Source of the DNA: an uncultured Acetatifactor sp.
GTDB taxonomy: Bacteria; Bacillota; Clostridia; Lachnospirales; Lachnospiraceae
Direction of reading: 5' to 3'
Length of the DNA stretch: 62,167 nt
Assembly (NCBI GenBank): GCA_947625475.1
Contig: CANQOL010000017.1
Coordinates: forward strand, 1-62,167
Positions 53,523 to 62,167 of the stretch are shown in pieces. Numbering within the stretch: position 1 is the first letter of the stretch; the number at the start of each line of letters is the position of its first letter. The position numbers were made by a program, and so were the translations under genes. The notes beneath the pieces were generated by a model. The model had not been told where the DNA came from. It saw only the letters and a list, made by a program, of their open reading frames with translations, and made no database searches.

Positions 53523-56027
53523 CTATTTTCTCTTCAGGACTACCTTGTCCAGATGCCAGATTTCATCCACATACTGCTGGATGGTCCGATCCGAGGTAAA
53601 CTTGCCGGAACATGCCACGTTCAAAATAGCGCTCTTTGCCCAGCCCGCCTCGTTCCGGTAGGCGGCCTCCACCTTCCTCTGAGCCTCCGCGTAGGACTTG
53701 AAATCCTTCAGGATAAAGTAGGTGTCCGCACGGGAGGTGCTCTGGGTATTCAGCAGAGAGTTGTACAGGTGCCGGAACAGCTCCGGGTCCTGGGGCGCGT
53801 AGGTGCCGTTGATCAGCTGCATCAGCACCTTGCGGATATCCTGGTCGCTGTTGAAGATCTCCATGGGGTTGTAGCCGCCGTGGTTTTCATAATTGATCAC
53901 CTCGTCGGAGCTTAAGCCGAAGATAAAGGCGTTTTCCTCCCCTACTTCCTCCACGATCTCCACGTTGGCCCCGTCCATGGTGCCCAGTGTCAGGGCGCCG
54001 TTCAACATAAATTTCATGTTGCCGGTGCCGGATGCCTCCTTGCTGGCGGTGGAGATCTGCTCGGACACATCCGCCGCCGCGAAGATCAGCTCCGCGTTGG
54101 ACACATTGTAGTTCTCGATGAACACCACCTTCAGCTTGCCGCCGATGGAGGCGTCGCTGTTGATCACATCCGCCACGGAATTGATCAGCTTGATGGTCAG
54201 CTTGGCGTTGCGGTAGCCCGCCGCCGCCTTGGCCCCGAAGATAAAGGTCCTGGGGAAGAAGGGCATCTCCGGATGCTCCTTGATCTCATTGTACAGATAC
54301 ATCACATGGAGAATGTTCAAAAGCTGGCGCTTGTACTCATGGAGGCGCTTGACCTGCACGTCAAAGATGGACCTGGGATCCACCTCCACCCCGTTGTGCT
54401 CCAGAATATATTTGGCCAGGCGCACCTTGTTCTGATACTTGATGTTCATGAACTCATGCTGGGCCTTGGCATCCTCCGCGTAAATCTTCAGGCCGGCGAT
54501 CTTGGGCAGATCGGTGATCCACTCGCTGCCCACATGGTCCGTCACCCACTTGGCCAGCAGAGGGTTGCCGTGGAGCAGGAAGCGCCTCTGGGTGATGCCG
54601 TTGGTCTTGTTGTTGAAACGCTCCGGGAACATCTCATAGAAATCCTTCAGCTCCTGCTTTTTCAGGATCTCCGTGTGAAGCCTTGCCACGCCGTTGACAG
54701 AATACCCCGCCACAATAGCCATATGGGCCATCTTCACCTGCCCGTCGTAGATAATGGCCATCTTGCGGATCTTCTCCTGCACATTGACTCCCTCGGCCCC
54801 CGCGTACTTCTGCTCGATGGCAAGGATAAAGCGGCGGTTGATCTCTTCCACGATCTGGTAGATTCTGGGAAGCAAGCGGGAGAACAGCTCAATGGGCCAC
54901 TTCTCCAGGGCCTCCGCCATAATGGTGTGGTTGGTGTAGGCGCAGGTCTTGGTGGTCACCTCCCATGCCTCGTCCCAGGTCAGCAGATATTTGTCCATCA
55001 AAATACGCATCAGCTCCGGCACCGCCACCGTGGGATGAGTGTCGTTGAGCTGGAAGGTCACCTTCTCGTAAAACTTCCGGATATCGTCGTGCTTCCTCAT
55101 GTACTTCTCCACGGCCTCCTGGACGGAAGCGGAGATGAAGAAATACTGCTGCTTTAAGCGCAGCTCCTTGCCTGCGTAATGGTTGTCGTTGGGGTAGAGC
55201 ACCTCCACAATATTCTTGGCCAGGTTGGCCTGCTCCACCGCCTTCTGGTAATCCCCCTTGTCAAAGGAATCCAGCTGGAAGCACTCCACCGGCTCCGCGT
55301 CCCAGATCCGCAGGGTGTTCACAATCCCGTTGCCGTAGCCCACGATGGGAAGATCGTAGGGGATGGCCTTCACGGACTGATACCCGTCCTGGTAGAAATG
55401 GTTCCTTCCGTTCTCGTCCGTGCGCACATTCACATAGCCGCCGAACTTGACGATCTTGGCGTACTCGGGCCGGCGCAGCTCAAAGGGATTGCCGTCCACC
55501 AGCCAGTTGTCCGGCACCTCCACCTGATAGCCGTCCCGGATCTCCTGCTTGAACATGCCGTAGCGGTAGCGGATGCCGCAGCCGTAGGCGGGATATCCCA
55601 GGGTAGCCAGGGAATCCAGGAAGCAGGCTGCCAGCCGTCCAAGGCCTCCGTTGCCCAGGGCTGCGTCCGGCTCCTGGTCCTCCACCACGTTGATGTTCAG
55701 CCCCAGCTCCTCCAGGGCCTCCTTTGCCTCGTCATATGCCTGCATGTTGATCATATTGTTGCCCAGGGCACGTCCCATGAGGAATTCCATGGACATATAA
55801 TACACCATCTTGGGATCTTCCTTCTCGTAGGCCTTCTGGGTCTCCATCCAGTTCTCCACGATCTGATCCTTGACAGCGTAGGAGACCGCCTGGAAGATCT
55901 GCTGCTGGGTGGCTTCCTCCAGGGTCTTGCGGTACAGGGTCCTCACGTTGTACAGCACGCTTCTCTTAAACAGCTCCTTGTCAAACCTGGGGGCCTTCGT
56001 CTCCGTCTTTTTGGCACTGCTCTTCAT
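53523..56027 (-). CDS. glgP: Glycogen/starch phosphorylase
   Basis: 834-residue family GT35 enzyme that releases glucose 1-phosphate from alpha-1,4-glucans. The pyridoxal-phosphate lysine lies in [14 protein letters not shown] near residue 670. Other family blocks: [51 protein letters not shown] and [13 protein letters not shown]. Regulatory sites of the animal enzymes are absent, as usual in bacteria. It follows ileS by 45 nt and is not next to other glycogen genes. Confidence 0.96.
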   Translation of the reverse strand: MKSSAKKTETKAPRFDKELFKRSVLYNVRTLYRKTLEEATQQQIFQAVSYAVKDQIVENWMETQKAYEKEDPKMVYYMSMEFLMGRALGNNMINMQAYDEAKEALEELGLNINVVEDQEPDAALGNGGLGRLAACFLDSLATLGYPAYGCGIRYRYGMFKQEIRDGYQVEVPDNWLVDGNPFELRRPEYAKIVKFGGYVNVRTDENGRNHFYQDGYQSVKAIPYDLPIVGYGNGIVNTLRIWDAEPVECFQLDSFDKGDYQKAVEQANLAKNIVEVLYPNDNHYAGKELRLKQQYFFISASVQEAVEKYMRKHDDIRKFYEKVTFQLNDTHPTVAVPELMRILMDKYLLTWDEAWEVTTKTCAYTNHTIMAEALEKWPIELFSRLLPRIYQIVEEINRRFILAIEQKYAGAEGVNVQEKIRKMAIIYDGQVKMAHMAIVAGYSVNGVARLHTEILKKQELKDFYEMFPERFNNKTNGITQRRFLLHGNPLLAKWVTDHVGSEWITDLPKIAGLKIYAEDAKAQHEFMNIKYQNKVRLAKYILEHNGVEVDPRSIFDVQVKRLHEYKRQLLNILHVMYLYNEIKEHPEMPFFPRTFIFGAKAAAGYRNAKLTIKLINSVADVINSDASIGGKLKVVFIENYNVSNAELIFAAADVSEQISTASKEASGTGNMKFMLNGALTLGTMDGANVEIVEEVGEENAFIFGLSSDEVINYENHGGYNPMEIFNSDQDIRKVLMQLINGTYAPQDPELFRHLYNSLLNTQSTSRADTYFILKDFKSYAEAQRKVEAAYRNEAGWAKSAILNVACSGKFTSDRTIQQYVDEIWHLDKVVLKRK

Positions 56028-56072
56028 ATCAAAATCCTCCTATCCTCTATGCCTTCCAAAGGCTGCTGCCTC

Positions 56073-59000
56073 TCAGCTCATCCGGCGTCTCTCGATTCCG
56101 ATGGTTACCTTCTCGCCGTTCACATCGTCCCACTCCTTAGAGTGCTCCAGCTTCTCGTCCTTCGCGATCTCATCCGCCAGCACCTTGCCCGCAATGCTCT
56201 CCCGGTTCCTGCCGGCAATCTCCGAGAGCCGCCCGTTCCCACACAGAGAAACCCGGATGCGGTCCGTCACCTCGAAGCCCGCCTCCTTGCGCATGGTCTG
56301 GATCTTGCTGATGAGCTCGTTCACAAAGCCCTCCTCGATCAGCTCCGGGGTCAGGTTGGCGTCCAGCACCACCGTCATGCCCCCGTCCTCCTGGGACACA
56401 TACCCCTCCCGGTGGGTCATCTCGATGAGCAGATCCTCCCGGGTCAGCTCCACTGAAACGCCCCCGGCCTCAAAGGCCAGCCTTCCGGTTTCGTTTAACT
56501 CATCCATGGCCCTGTTTCCGTCCAGGGACGAGAGGGTTTTCTGGATCCCTCCCAGGGCCCTGCCGTACTTGGGGCCCACCGTGCGGAGCTGGGGCTTGAA
56601 GGTATAGGTGGTAAACTCCCTCACATCCTGGGTGAAGACCACCTCCTTCACGTTCAGCTCATCCCGGATGATATCCGTATAAAAATCCTCCAGGGCGAAA
56701 TCCGCTTTGAGATACATCCTGGAGAGAGGCTGCCTGGTCTTGATGCCCGCGTCCTCCCGGCAGGAGTGGCCCATATTCACCGCCCGCTGAACCTCCTCCA
56801 TGCGCGCCTCCAGCTGGGGATCGATCAGGCTCTTTTCCGACTCCGGGAAACGGCACAGATGGATGCTCTCGGGGGCATCCGGGTCCACGCTGCGCACCAG
56901 GTTCTGGTAGATATCCTCCGTCATAAAGGGGATCATGGGTGCCGCCGCCTTGCTGATGGTCACCAAAGCGGTATACAGGGTCATATAGGCGCTTATCTTG
57001 TCCTGCTCCATCCCCTTTGCCCAGAAGCGCTCCCGGTTTCTTCTCACGTACCAGTTGCTCATTTCCTCTACAAAATCCTGCAGAGCCTTGGCGGCCTCGG
57101 GGATGCGGTACTGGTCCAGATTCTCGTCCACCTGGCCCACCACCGTGTTCAGGCGGGATAGAAGCCACTTATCCAGCACCGTCAGCTTATCGTACTCCAG
57201 CTCATATTTGGCAGGGTCAAACCCATCAATATTGGCGTACAGCACAAAGAAGGCGTAGGTGTTCCAGAGCTTGCCCATAAACTTGCGCTGTCCCTCCTGG
57301 ACGATCTTGCCGGAGAAGCGCTTGGGCAGCCAGGGGGCAGAGCTGGTATAAAAATACCAGCGGATGGCGTCGGCTCCGTAGGTGGCCAGGGCCTCGAAGG
57401 GATCCACCGCGTTCCCCTTGGATTTGCTCATCTTCTGGCCGTTCTCATCCTGCACCAGCCCCAGAACAATCACGTTCTCGTAGGGAGCTTTGTTGAAGAG
57501 CAGAGTGGACTCCGCCATCAGGGAGTGGAACCACCCTCTGGTCTGGTCCACCGCCTCGGAGATAAACTGGGCCGGGAACTGCTGCTCGAACAGCTCCTTA
57601 TTTTCAAAGGGATAGTGGTGCTGGGCGAAGGGCATCGCCCCGGAGTCAAACCAGCAGTCCACCACCTCCGGCACCCGGTGCATGGTCTTTCCGCACTCCG
57701 GGCAGGGGAAGGTCACCTCGTCGATATAGGGCCGGTGAAGCTCCACTTTGGCGCTCCCGGGGTCGCCGGAGAGCTCTGCCAGCTCCTGCCTGCTGCCCAC
57801 GCACTTCTGGCAGCCGCACTCACACTCCCAGATATTTAAGGGGGTCCCCCAGTACCGGTTCCGGGAGATGGCCCAGTCCTGAATATTTTCCAGCCAGTTG
57901 CCGAACCGTCCCGTGCCGATGGACTCCGGGATCCAGTTCACGGTGTTGTTGTTGCGGATCAGATCCTCCCGCACTGCGGTCTCCCGGATATACCAGGACT
58001 CCCTGGCGTAATAGATCAGAGGCGTATCGCATCTCCAGCAGTGAGGATAGCTGTGCTCAAACTTCGGCGCGTCAAAGAGCAGGCCCTTTGCGTCCAGATC
58101 CCTTAAAACCATGGGATCCGCCTTCTTTACAAACACGCCCTCATAGGGGGTCTCCTTCGTCATCTCCCCCTTGCCGTCCACCAGCTGCACAAAGGGCAGA
58201 TCGTAGATCCGTCCCACCTTGGCGTCGTCCTCACCGAAGGCGGGGGCGATGTGCACCACCCCGGTGCCGTCCGTCAGAGTCACATAGGTGTCGCAGACCA
58301 CATAGTATGCCTTCTTGTTCTGCTTCCGGCAGAGATCCACGGCGCAGTCAAAGAGGGGCTCGTACTCCTTGTACTCCAGATCCTTTCCGGCATAGGTCTC
58401 CAGGACCTCATAGGCGGGCCTGCCCTCCTTGGGATCCCCCAGCTTTCCCAGCACCGTATCCAGCAGGGCCTGGGCCATATAATAGGTATAGCCGTCCGCG
58501 GCCTTCACCTTGGCGTAGATTTCGTCCGGATTCACGCACAGGGCCACGTTGGAGGGAAGGGTCCAGGGAGTGGTGGTCCAGGCCAGGATGTAGGCGTCCT
58601 CCCCCTTCACCTTGAAGCGGGCCACGGCGGAGCGCTCCTTGATATCCTTGTAGCCCTGGGCCACCTCGGCGGTGGACAGAGGGGTCCCGCAGCGGGGGCA
58701 GTAGGGCACGATCTTAAAGCCCTTGTACAAAAGGCCCTTGTCCCAGATGGTCTTTAAGGCCCACCACTCGGACTCGATATAGTCGTCGTCATAGGTCACA
58801 TAGGGATGATCCATGTCCGCCCAGAAGCCCACGGTATTGGAGAAATCCTCCCACATGCTCTTGTACTTCCAGACGCTCTCCTTACACTTGTCAATAAAGG
58901 GCTCCAGGCCGTATTTCTCGATCTGGTCCTTGCCGTTTAAGCCCAGGAGCTTTTCCACCTCGATCTCCACCGGGAGGCCGTGGGTATCCCAGCCCGCCTT

Positions 59001-59243
59001 CCGGGGCACCGTATAGCCCTTCATGGTGCGGTACCTGGGGATCATATCCTTGATGGTGCGGGTCTCCACATGGCCGATGTGGGGCTTGCCGTTGGCCGTG
59101 GGCGGCCCGTCGTAAAAGGTGTAGGTTTCGCCCCCCCTGTTCTGTTCCATGCTCTTTTGGAAGATATGATTTTCCTTCCAGAAGGCTTCGATTTTTTTCT
59201 CGCGCTCCACGAAGTTGAGATCGTTCGAGATTTTCTGGTACAT
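56073..59243 (-). CDS. ileS: Isoleucine--tRNA ligase, type 2 (IleS2)
   Basis: 1056-residue class I synthetase charging tRNA-Ile. HIGH is at residues 55-58, in PHIGHVETRTIKD, and KMSKS near residue 603. The editing domain lies between (WTTTPWTLPSNVALCVNPDE). CxxC pairs occur in the insert (CECGCQKC and CPECGKTM) but there is no C-terminal zinc finger of the type 1 enzyme. The TRTIKD context and C-terminus match the eukaryote-like type 2 form, known in other bacteria for reduced mupirocin sensitivity. Expression is controlled by the T-box leader upstream. It may lead glgP, the hydratase and sseB in one transcript. Confidence 0.95.
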   Translation of the reverse strand: MYQKISNDLNFVEREKKIEAFWKENHIFQKSMEQNRGGETYTFYDGPPTANGKPHIGHVETRTIKDMIPRYRTMKGYTVPRKAGWDTHGLPVEIEVEKLLGLNGKDQIEKYGLEPFIDKCKESVWKYKSMWEDFSNTVGFWADMDHPYVTYDDDYIESEWWALKTIWDKGLLYKGFKIVPYCPRCGTPLSTAEVAQGYKDIKERSAVARFKVKGEDAYILAWTTTPWTLPSNVALCVNPDEIYAKVKAADGYTYYMAQALLDTVLGKLGDPKEGRPAYEVLETYAGKDLEYKEYEPLFDCAVDLCRKQNKKAYYVVCDTYVTLTDGTGVVHIAPAFGEDDAKVGRIYDLPFVQLVDGKGEMTKETPYEGVFVKKADPMVLRDLDAKGLLFDAPKFEHSYPHCWRCDTPLIYYARESWYIRETAVREDLIRNNNTVNWIPESIGTGRFGNWLENIQDWAISRNRYWGTPLNIWECECGCQKCVGSRQELAELSGDPGSAKVELHRPYIDEVTFPCPECGKTMHRVPEVVDCWFDSGAMPFAQHHYPFENKELFEQQFPAQFISEAVDQTRGWFHSLMAESTLLFNKAPYENVIVLGLVQDENGQKMSKSKGNAVDPFEALATYGADAIRWYFYTSSAPWLPKRFSGKIVQEGQRKFMGKLWNTYAFFVLYANIDGFDPAKYELEYDKLTVLDKWLLSRLNTVVGQVDENLDQYRIPEAAKALQDFVEEMSNWYVRRNRERFWAKGMEQDKISAYMTLYTALVTISKAAAPMIPFMTEDIYQNLVRSVDPDAPESIHLCRFPESEKSLIDPQLEARMEEVQRAVNMGHSCREDAGIKTRQPLSRMYLKADFALEDFYTDIIRDELNVKEVVFTQDVREFTTYTFKPQLRTVGPKYGRALGGIQKTLSSLDGNRAMDELNETGRLAFEAGGVSVELTREDLLIEMTHREGYVSQEDGGMTVVLDANLTPELIEEGFVNELISKIQTMRKEAGFEVTDRIRVSLCGNGRLSEIAGRNRESIAGKVLADEIAKDEKLEHSKEWDDVNGEKVTIGIERRRMS

Positions 59244-59283
59244 AACTGCTCCTCTCTGTTGAAATATGAACCGAAATGAATTT

Positions 59284-59560
59284 CAAAAAAAAGCCGCCCT
59301 GTAAAAGGACGGGATCCGATACCCTAAACCACCTGTTACAGTACGGCCCCGGCAGAATCAGGCTGCCGTCGGGCGATACGCGCCCCTCTAACGGCGGGCA
59401 TCCGTCCGAAACTACTGGCGGGCTCTCCCCGCTTTGGCTCCGGCAGCTCGAAAGTGATCTTCGCCTGTCCCCCTACTGGCACCGGTCTTCCACCCTCACC
59501 GGCTCGCTGGGGCTTTCAAAAGACGGCTACTGTCTTTGTCATCGCCTTTTATGCTGTGCT
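59284..59560 (-). promoter_or_regulatory. T-box leader (Ile) of ileS
   Basis: On the minus strand: stem I with a GATGACAAAGACAGTAG-type AG bulge and a GGTGAGGGTGG/CCGGTG distal arm, then the specifier loop GAAGATCAC with ATC (59456-59458) for Ile. Next comes a GCCGTTAGAGGGG region, then the T-box with TGGT (59328-59331) able to pair with the uncharged ACCA end. It closes with a terminator hairpin (CCGTCCT/AGGGCGG) plus eight T at 59284-59313. The 14-nt T-box core is divergent from the common AGGGTGGNACCGCG. Confidence 0.85.
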
Positions 59561-59567
59561 GTTTCTG

Positions 59568-59597
59568 ATTATATAGCGGGCCGGCGGCATTTGTCAA
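59568..59597 (-). promoter_or_regulatory. Promoter of the ileS T-box transcript
   Basis: Consensus -35 TTGACA (59592-59597), 18-nt spacer, consensus -10 TATAAT (59568-59573). Confidence 0.85.
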
Positions 59598-59647
59598 GGC
59601 AAAGTCACAGCCGGGGAAAACTTTGCCGGCCGCCGCAATCAAAGTCC

Positions 59648-59676
59648 TTGACGAATCCCCGGTTTTAGCCTATGAT
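59648..59676 (+). promoter_or_regulatory. Promoter of pncB
   Basis: -35 TTGACG (59648-59653), 17-nt spacer, -10 TATGAT (59671-59676); the ATG follows after about 90 nt with AGGGAGG ahead of it. Back-to-back with the ileS promoter. Confidence 0.8.
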
Positions 59677-59764
59677 AGCAGGCAGAAGCCGGTGACGCGC
59701 CAGGCGCCCCGCCGCCCTTTGCCGGGCGGCTTCCCCGGGCGCTGCAAGAGAGGGAGGAACCCGT

Positions 59765-61219
59765 ATGAACACACAGGACCTGACACTGCTGACCGATCTG
59801 TACGAGCTGACCATGATGCAGGGATACTTCAAAAACAAGGACCGGAACGAGACCGTGATCTTTGACGCCTTCTACCGGAGCAACCCCTGCGGCGGGGGAT
59901 ATGCCATCGCCGCGGGCTTAGAGCAGGTCATAGACTACATCAAAAACTTACGTTTTTCCCAGGAGGATATCGACTATCTGGGAAGCCTTGGGATCTTTGA
60001 GGCCGACTTTCTGGAATATCTGCGCACCTTCCGTTTCTCCGGGGACATCTACGCCATCCCCGAGGGGACGGTGGTTTTCCCCAGGGAGCCCCTGGTAAAG
60101 GTGATCGCCCCCATCATGGAGGCGCAGCTGGTGGAGACGGCCATTTTAAACATCATCAACCACCAGAGCCTGATCGCCACCAAGGCCGCCCGGGTCTGCT
60201 ACGCCGCCCGGGGGGACGGCATTATGGAGTTCGGCCTGCGCCGGGCCCAGGGGCCGGACGCGGGAGTCTACGGAGCCAGGGCCGCCATGATCGGGGGCTG
60301 CATCGGCACCTCCAACGTGCTGGCCGGCAGGCTCTTCCAGGTGCCGGTGAAGGGCACCCACGCTCACAGCTGGATTATGAGCTTCCCGGACGAGTACACC
60401 GCCTTTCGCACTTACGCGGATATGTATCCCAGCGCCTGCATTCTGCTGGTGGATACCTACGACACCTTAAAATCCGGCGTACCCAACGCCATCCGGGTCT
60501 TCACCGAAATGCGCCGGGCGGGGATCCCTCTGACCTTTTACGGGATCCGGCTGGACAGCGGCGACCTGGCCTATCTCTCCAAGCAGGCCCGGCGGATGCT
60601 GGACGAAGCGGGCTTCCCGGACGCGGTGATCTCCGCCTCCAACGATCTGGACGAATTTCTGATTGACAGCCTGAAGGCTCAGGGAGCGGCCATCACCTCC
60701 TGGGGGGTGGGCACCAACCTGATCACCTCCAAGGACAATCCCTCCTTCGGGGGCGTTTACAAGCTGGCGGCCATCATGGACGAGAAGGGGAATTTTATCC
60801 CCAAGATCAAGCTCTCGGAAAACAGTGAGAAGGTCACTAACCCCGGCAACAAGATGATCTACCGGATCTACGAGAAAAACAGCGGCAAGCTGAAGGCGGA
60901 CCTGATCTGCCTGGTAGGGGAAGTCTTCGACCCCGGCCAGGAGCTGCTGCTCTTTGATCCCAACGAGCCCTGGAAGCGGACTAAGCTGGCGGGCGGAAGC
61001 TATACCATGCGCCCTCTGATGAAGCAGATCTTTGACCGGGGAGAGTGCTGCTATACCTCTCCCAGCGTCATGGAAATCCGGGAGTACTGCCAGAGAGAGC
61101 AAAATACCCTCTGGGAGGAAACCAGACGTCTGATCAATCCCCAAAAGGTCTACGTGGACTTATCCGGCAGGCTCTACGACATCAAGATCCAGCTGCTGGA
61201 CCAGATGAATGAAAAATAG
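59765..61219 (+). CDS. pncB: Nicotinate phosphoribosyltransferase
   Basis: 484 residues. Converts nicotinate and PRPP to nicotinate mononucleotide in NAD salvage. LTLLTDLYELTMMQGYF at the N-terminus, FGLRRAQGPDAGVYGARA, the catalytic-histidine region GTHAHSWIMSF, GIRLDSGDLAYLSKQAR and WGVGTNLITSKDNPSFGGVYKLA are the family blocks, in order. Length fits the longer Gram-positive form. Single-gene unit with its own promoter. Confidence 0.95.
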   Translation: MNTQDLTLLTDLYELTMMQGYFKNKDRNETVIFDAFYRSNPCGGGYAIAAGLEQVIDYIKNLRFSQEDIDYLGSLGIFEADFLEYLRTFRFSGDIYAIPEGTVVFPREPLVKVIAPIMEAQLVETAILNIINHQSLIATKAARVCYAARGDGIMEFGLRRAQGPDAGVYGARAAMIGGCIGTSNVLAGRLFQVPVKGTHAHSWIMSFPDEYTAFRTYADMYPSACILLVDTYDTLKSGVPNAIRVFTEMRRAGIPLTFYGIRLDSGDLAYLSKQARRMLDEAGFPDAVISASNDLDEFLIDSLKAQGAAITSWGVGTNLITSKDNPSFGGVYKLAAIMDEKGNFIPKIKLSENSEKVTNPGNKMIYRIYEKNSGKLKADLICLVGEVFDPGQELLLFDPNEPWKRTKLAGGSYTMRPLMKQIFDRGECCYTSPSVMEIREYCQREQNTLWEETRRLINPQKVYVDLSGRLYDIKIQLLDQMNEK

Positions 61220-61258
61220 TGAGAGTTCGGGTATTTCTTCGTCTGTGCCATTCGTTCC

Positions 61259-61330
61259 GGGTGTGCATTTTGAATTTTTTGTCCCAAATTTCGGGCAAAA
61301 TTTTGAGAAAAAATCCGGAAATGCACACCC
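61259..61330. repeat. Long AT-rich hairpin after pncB
   Basis: Perfect 12-bp arms (61259-61270 and 61319-61330, GGGTGTGCATTT type) enclose a 48-nt AT-rich segment that is itself partly palindromic around 61290. No T-run after it, so not a standard terminator; could be a small mobile-element trace. Confidence 0.6.
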
Positions 61331-61389
61331 CTTACTTGTAAAGCGGAGTTATCTCAGCAGCAAACGAAAAATTAACGACCTGAAAATCG

Positions 61390-62073
61390 TCAGATTTTTA
61401 GTGTTTTCAGATAAGCTTTCTGCTCATCTGATATCCTATTGCTCTCCACACTTTTCTGAATCGTTTTGTTATGTGTCCAGTCATCGAGCTTCTTTCCTTC
61501 CAGATACGGAAGTATGGAAGCATACTGTTTTGCCAGTGCCGTTGCAAAATACCATGCGATCATCATATTGATATAGTATTCATCCGATCTGACCGCCGCT
61601 ACCATGTCCGCATATTTAGAATGAAACCTCTCGCCCAGGAAATGCTCCATAAGCATACCGATTGCAAATCGGACGGTGTAAACCTTATCCGATCTGATCC
61701 ATGTATCGATATACGGAAGCAGTTTCTCAGGCTCTTTTTTGAAAGCTTTTGGCGAAAGCTGATCACATGTAGCCCAGTTATCAATAAACGGAAGAAACGC
61801 TTCAACTTCTGCAATGCATTTATAAAAATCTTTCTCCAATGATATCACAAATGCATGCAGTTGATTTTCATCGAAGTATTGGTGCGGAAGGCACTCCAAA
61901 AATAAAACGGCGTCCTCATCTTTGAATAGCCTCTTCGCAAAGGAACGAAGTTCCGGTGTCCTGACACCGATAATTCTTTCCGCTTCTACCGTCGGGATTA
62001 ACTTAGCCTGAAAGGCTGCATATTTCTTATCTTGCAGGCGGAATAATTCCGCCGTTATCTCATTTCTATTCAT
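61390..62073 (-). CDS. AlkD-like DNA alkylation repair protein
   Basis: 227-residue all-helical protein of the AlkD/AlkC HEAT-repeat family, which excises alkylated bases without flipping them. MLMEHFLGERFHSKYADMVAAV, INMMIAWYFATALAKQY and NWATCDQLSPKAF are family-like; WATCD carries the Trp and Asp region associated with catalysis. GGAGGAAATC precedes the ATG. The gene is noticeably richer in A and T than its neighbours (AAA, GAA, TTT codons), suggesting separate origin. A GTGTGA/TCACAC palindrome lies upstream. Confidence 0.88.
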   Translation of the reverse strand: MNRNEITAELFRLQDKKYAAFQAKLIPTVEAERIIGVRTPELRSFAKRLFKDEDAVLFLECLPHQYFDENQLHAFVISLEKDFYKCIAEVEAFLPFIDNWATCDQLSPKAFKKEPEKLLPYIDTWIRSDKVYTVRFAIGMLMEHFLGERFHSKYADMVAAVRSDEYYINMMIAWYFATALAKQYASILPYLEGKKLDDWTHNKTIQKSVESNRISDEQKAYLKTLKI

Positions 62074-62122
62074 CTATGATTTCCTCCGCAAAATCCCGAT
62101 TTTTCTTTCTGCTCTCCGGAAA

Positions 62123-62141
62123 GTGTGAATTTTTATCACAC
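62123..62141 (-). promoter_or_regulatory. Palindromic operator candidate upstream of alkD-like gene
   Basis: GTGTGA, 7 nt, TCACAC (62123-62128 and 62136-62141), 50-70 nt before the ATG in an AT-rich region. Position fits an operator overlapping a promoter; no regulator known. Confidence 0.35.
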
Positions 62142-62167
62142 TACATCATTACTTTTTCGTTTACATG

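Noticed and set aside
55179..56456. 425-codon plus-strand frame opposite glgP and ileS
   Set aside because: Spans two real genes in antisense and has no family-like motif.
61259..61330. Rho-independent terminator of pncB
   Set aside because: The stem is long but no T-run follows on the plus strand, and the AT-rich loop is too large.

Overview
The window looks like a chromosomal segment of a GC-rich (estimated mid-to-high 50s % GC by eye), spore-forming member of the Firmicutes, most likely Lachnospiraceae. The evidence is the Clostridia-type order of the S10/spc/alpha ribosomal cluster with a small KOW-domain gene between map and infA, a zinc-type S14, an Ile T-box in front of a type-2 ileS, an energy-coupling-factor module next to the ribosomal genes, and a SpoIIQ-like gene behind a sigma-F/G-like promoter. 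No rRNA, tRNA, CRISPR array, transposase or prophage gene was seen.

Layout. 1-3.7 kb: ecfA1-ecfA2-ecfT-truA (minus strand). 3.7-4.6 kb: a plus-strand M15 peptidase lipoprotein that interrupts the usual rplQ-ecfA1 junction. 4.7-21.9 kb: about thirty ribosomal and housekeeping genes on the minus strand (rpsJ through rplQ, with secY, adk, map, infA, rpoA), with promoters before rpsJ, adk and rpmJ, long leaders before rpsJ and rpsM, and a strong terminator after rplQ. 22-25.4 kb: an rRNA-methyltransferase-like gene, a Q/N-repeat membrane protein, TatD and a DUF2752 protein. 25.5-40.3 kb: a long co-directional minus-strand run: three lipoprotein membrane-fusion proteins, a two-unit FtsX permease, two ABC ATPases, a GT-C-like membrane protein, a PHP phosphoesterase, a LysR regulator and a frameshifted GH2 beta-mannosidase-like gene. 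40.4-47.2 kb: a GGDEF/EAL/PAS protein, a CAP-domain lipoprotein, Ddl, a membrane-anchored MurF-like ligase and an alpha/beta hydrolase. 47.3-47.9 kb: three copies of a large palindromic element. 47.9-59.6 kb: amidohydrolase, SpoIIQ-like protein, SseB, aconitase-family hydratase, glycogen phosphorylase, and ileS behind a T-box. 59.7-62.1 kb: pncB (plus strand) and an AT-richer alkD-like gene.

The two strongest candidates for something undescribed are non-coding. (1) A ~145-nt element occurs twice, between map and the KOW gene and between the PHP and LysR genes. It folds into three hairpins plus a 9-bp loop-to-tail pseudoknot. Pairing is preserved by compensatory changes between the copies, and both copies end at the Shine-Dalgarno and start codon of the next gene. 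(2) An element at 47.3-47.9 kb occurs three times, once inverted. Each copy has a 23-bp outer stem and a 10-bp inner stem whose sequences differ between copy types while staying self-complementary, around an invariant hairpin. The conserved edge of one copy contains the stop codon of the neighbouring amidohydrolase. Neither resembles a class I can name with confidence.
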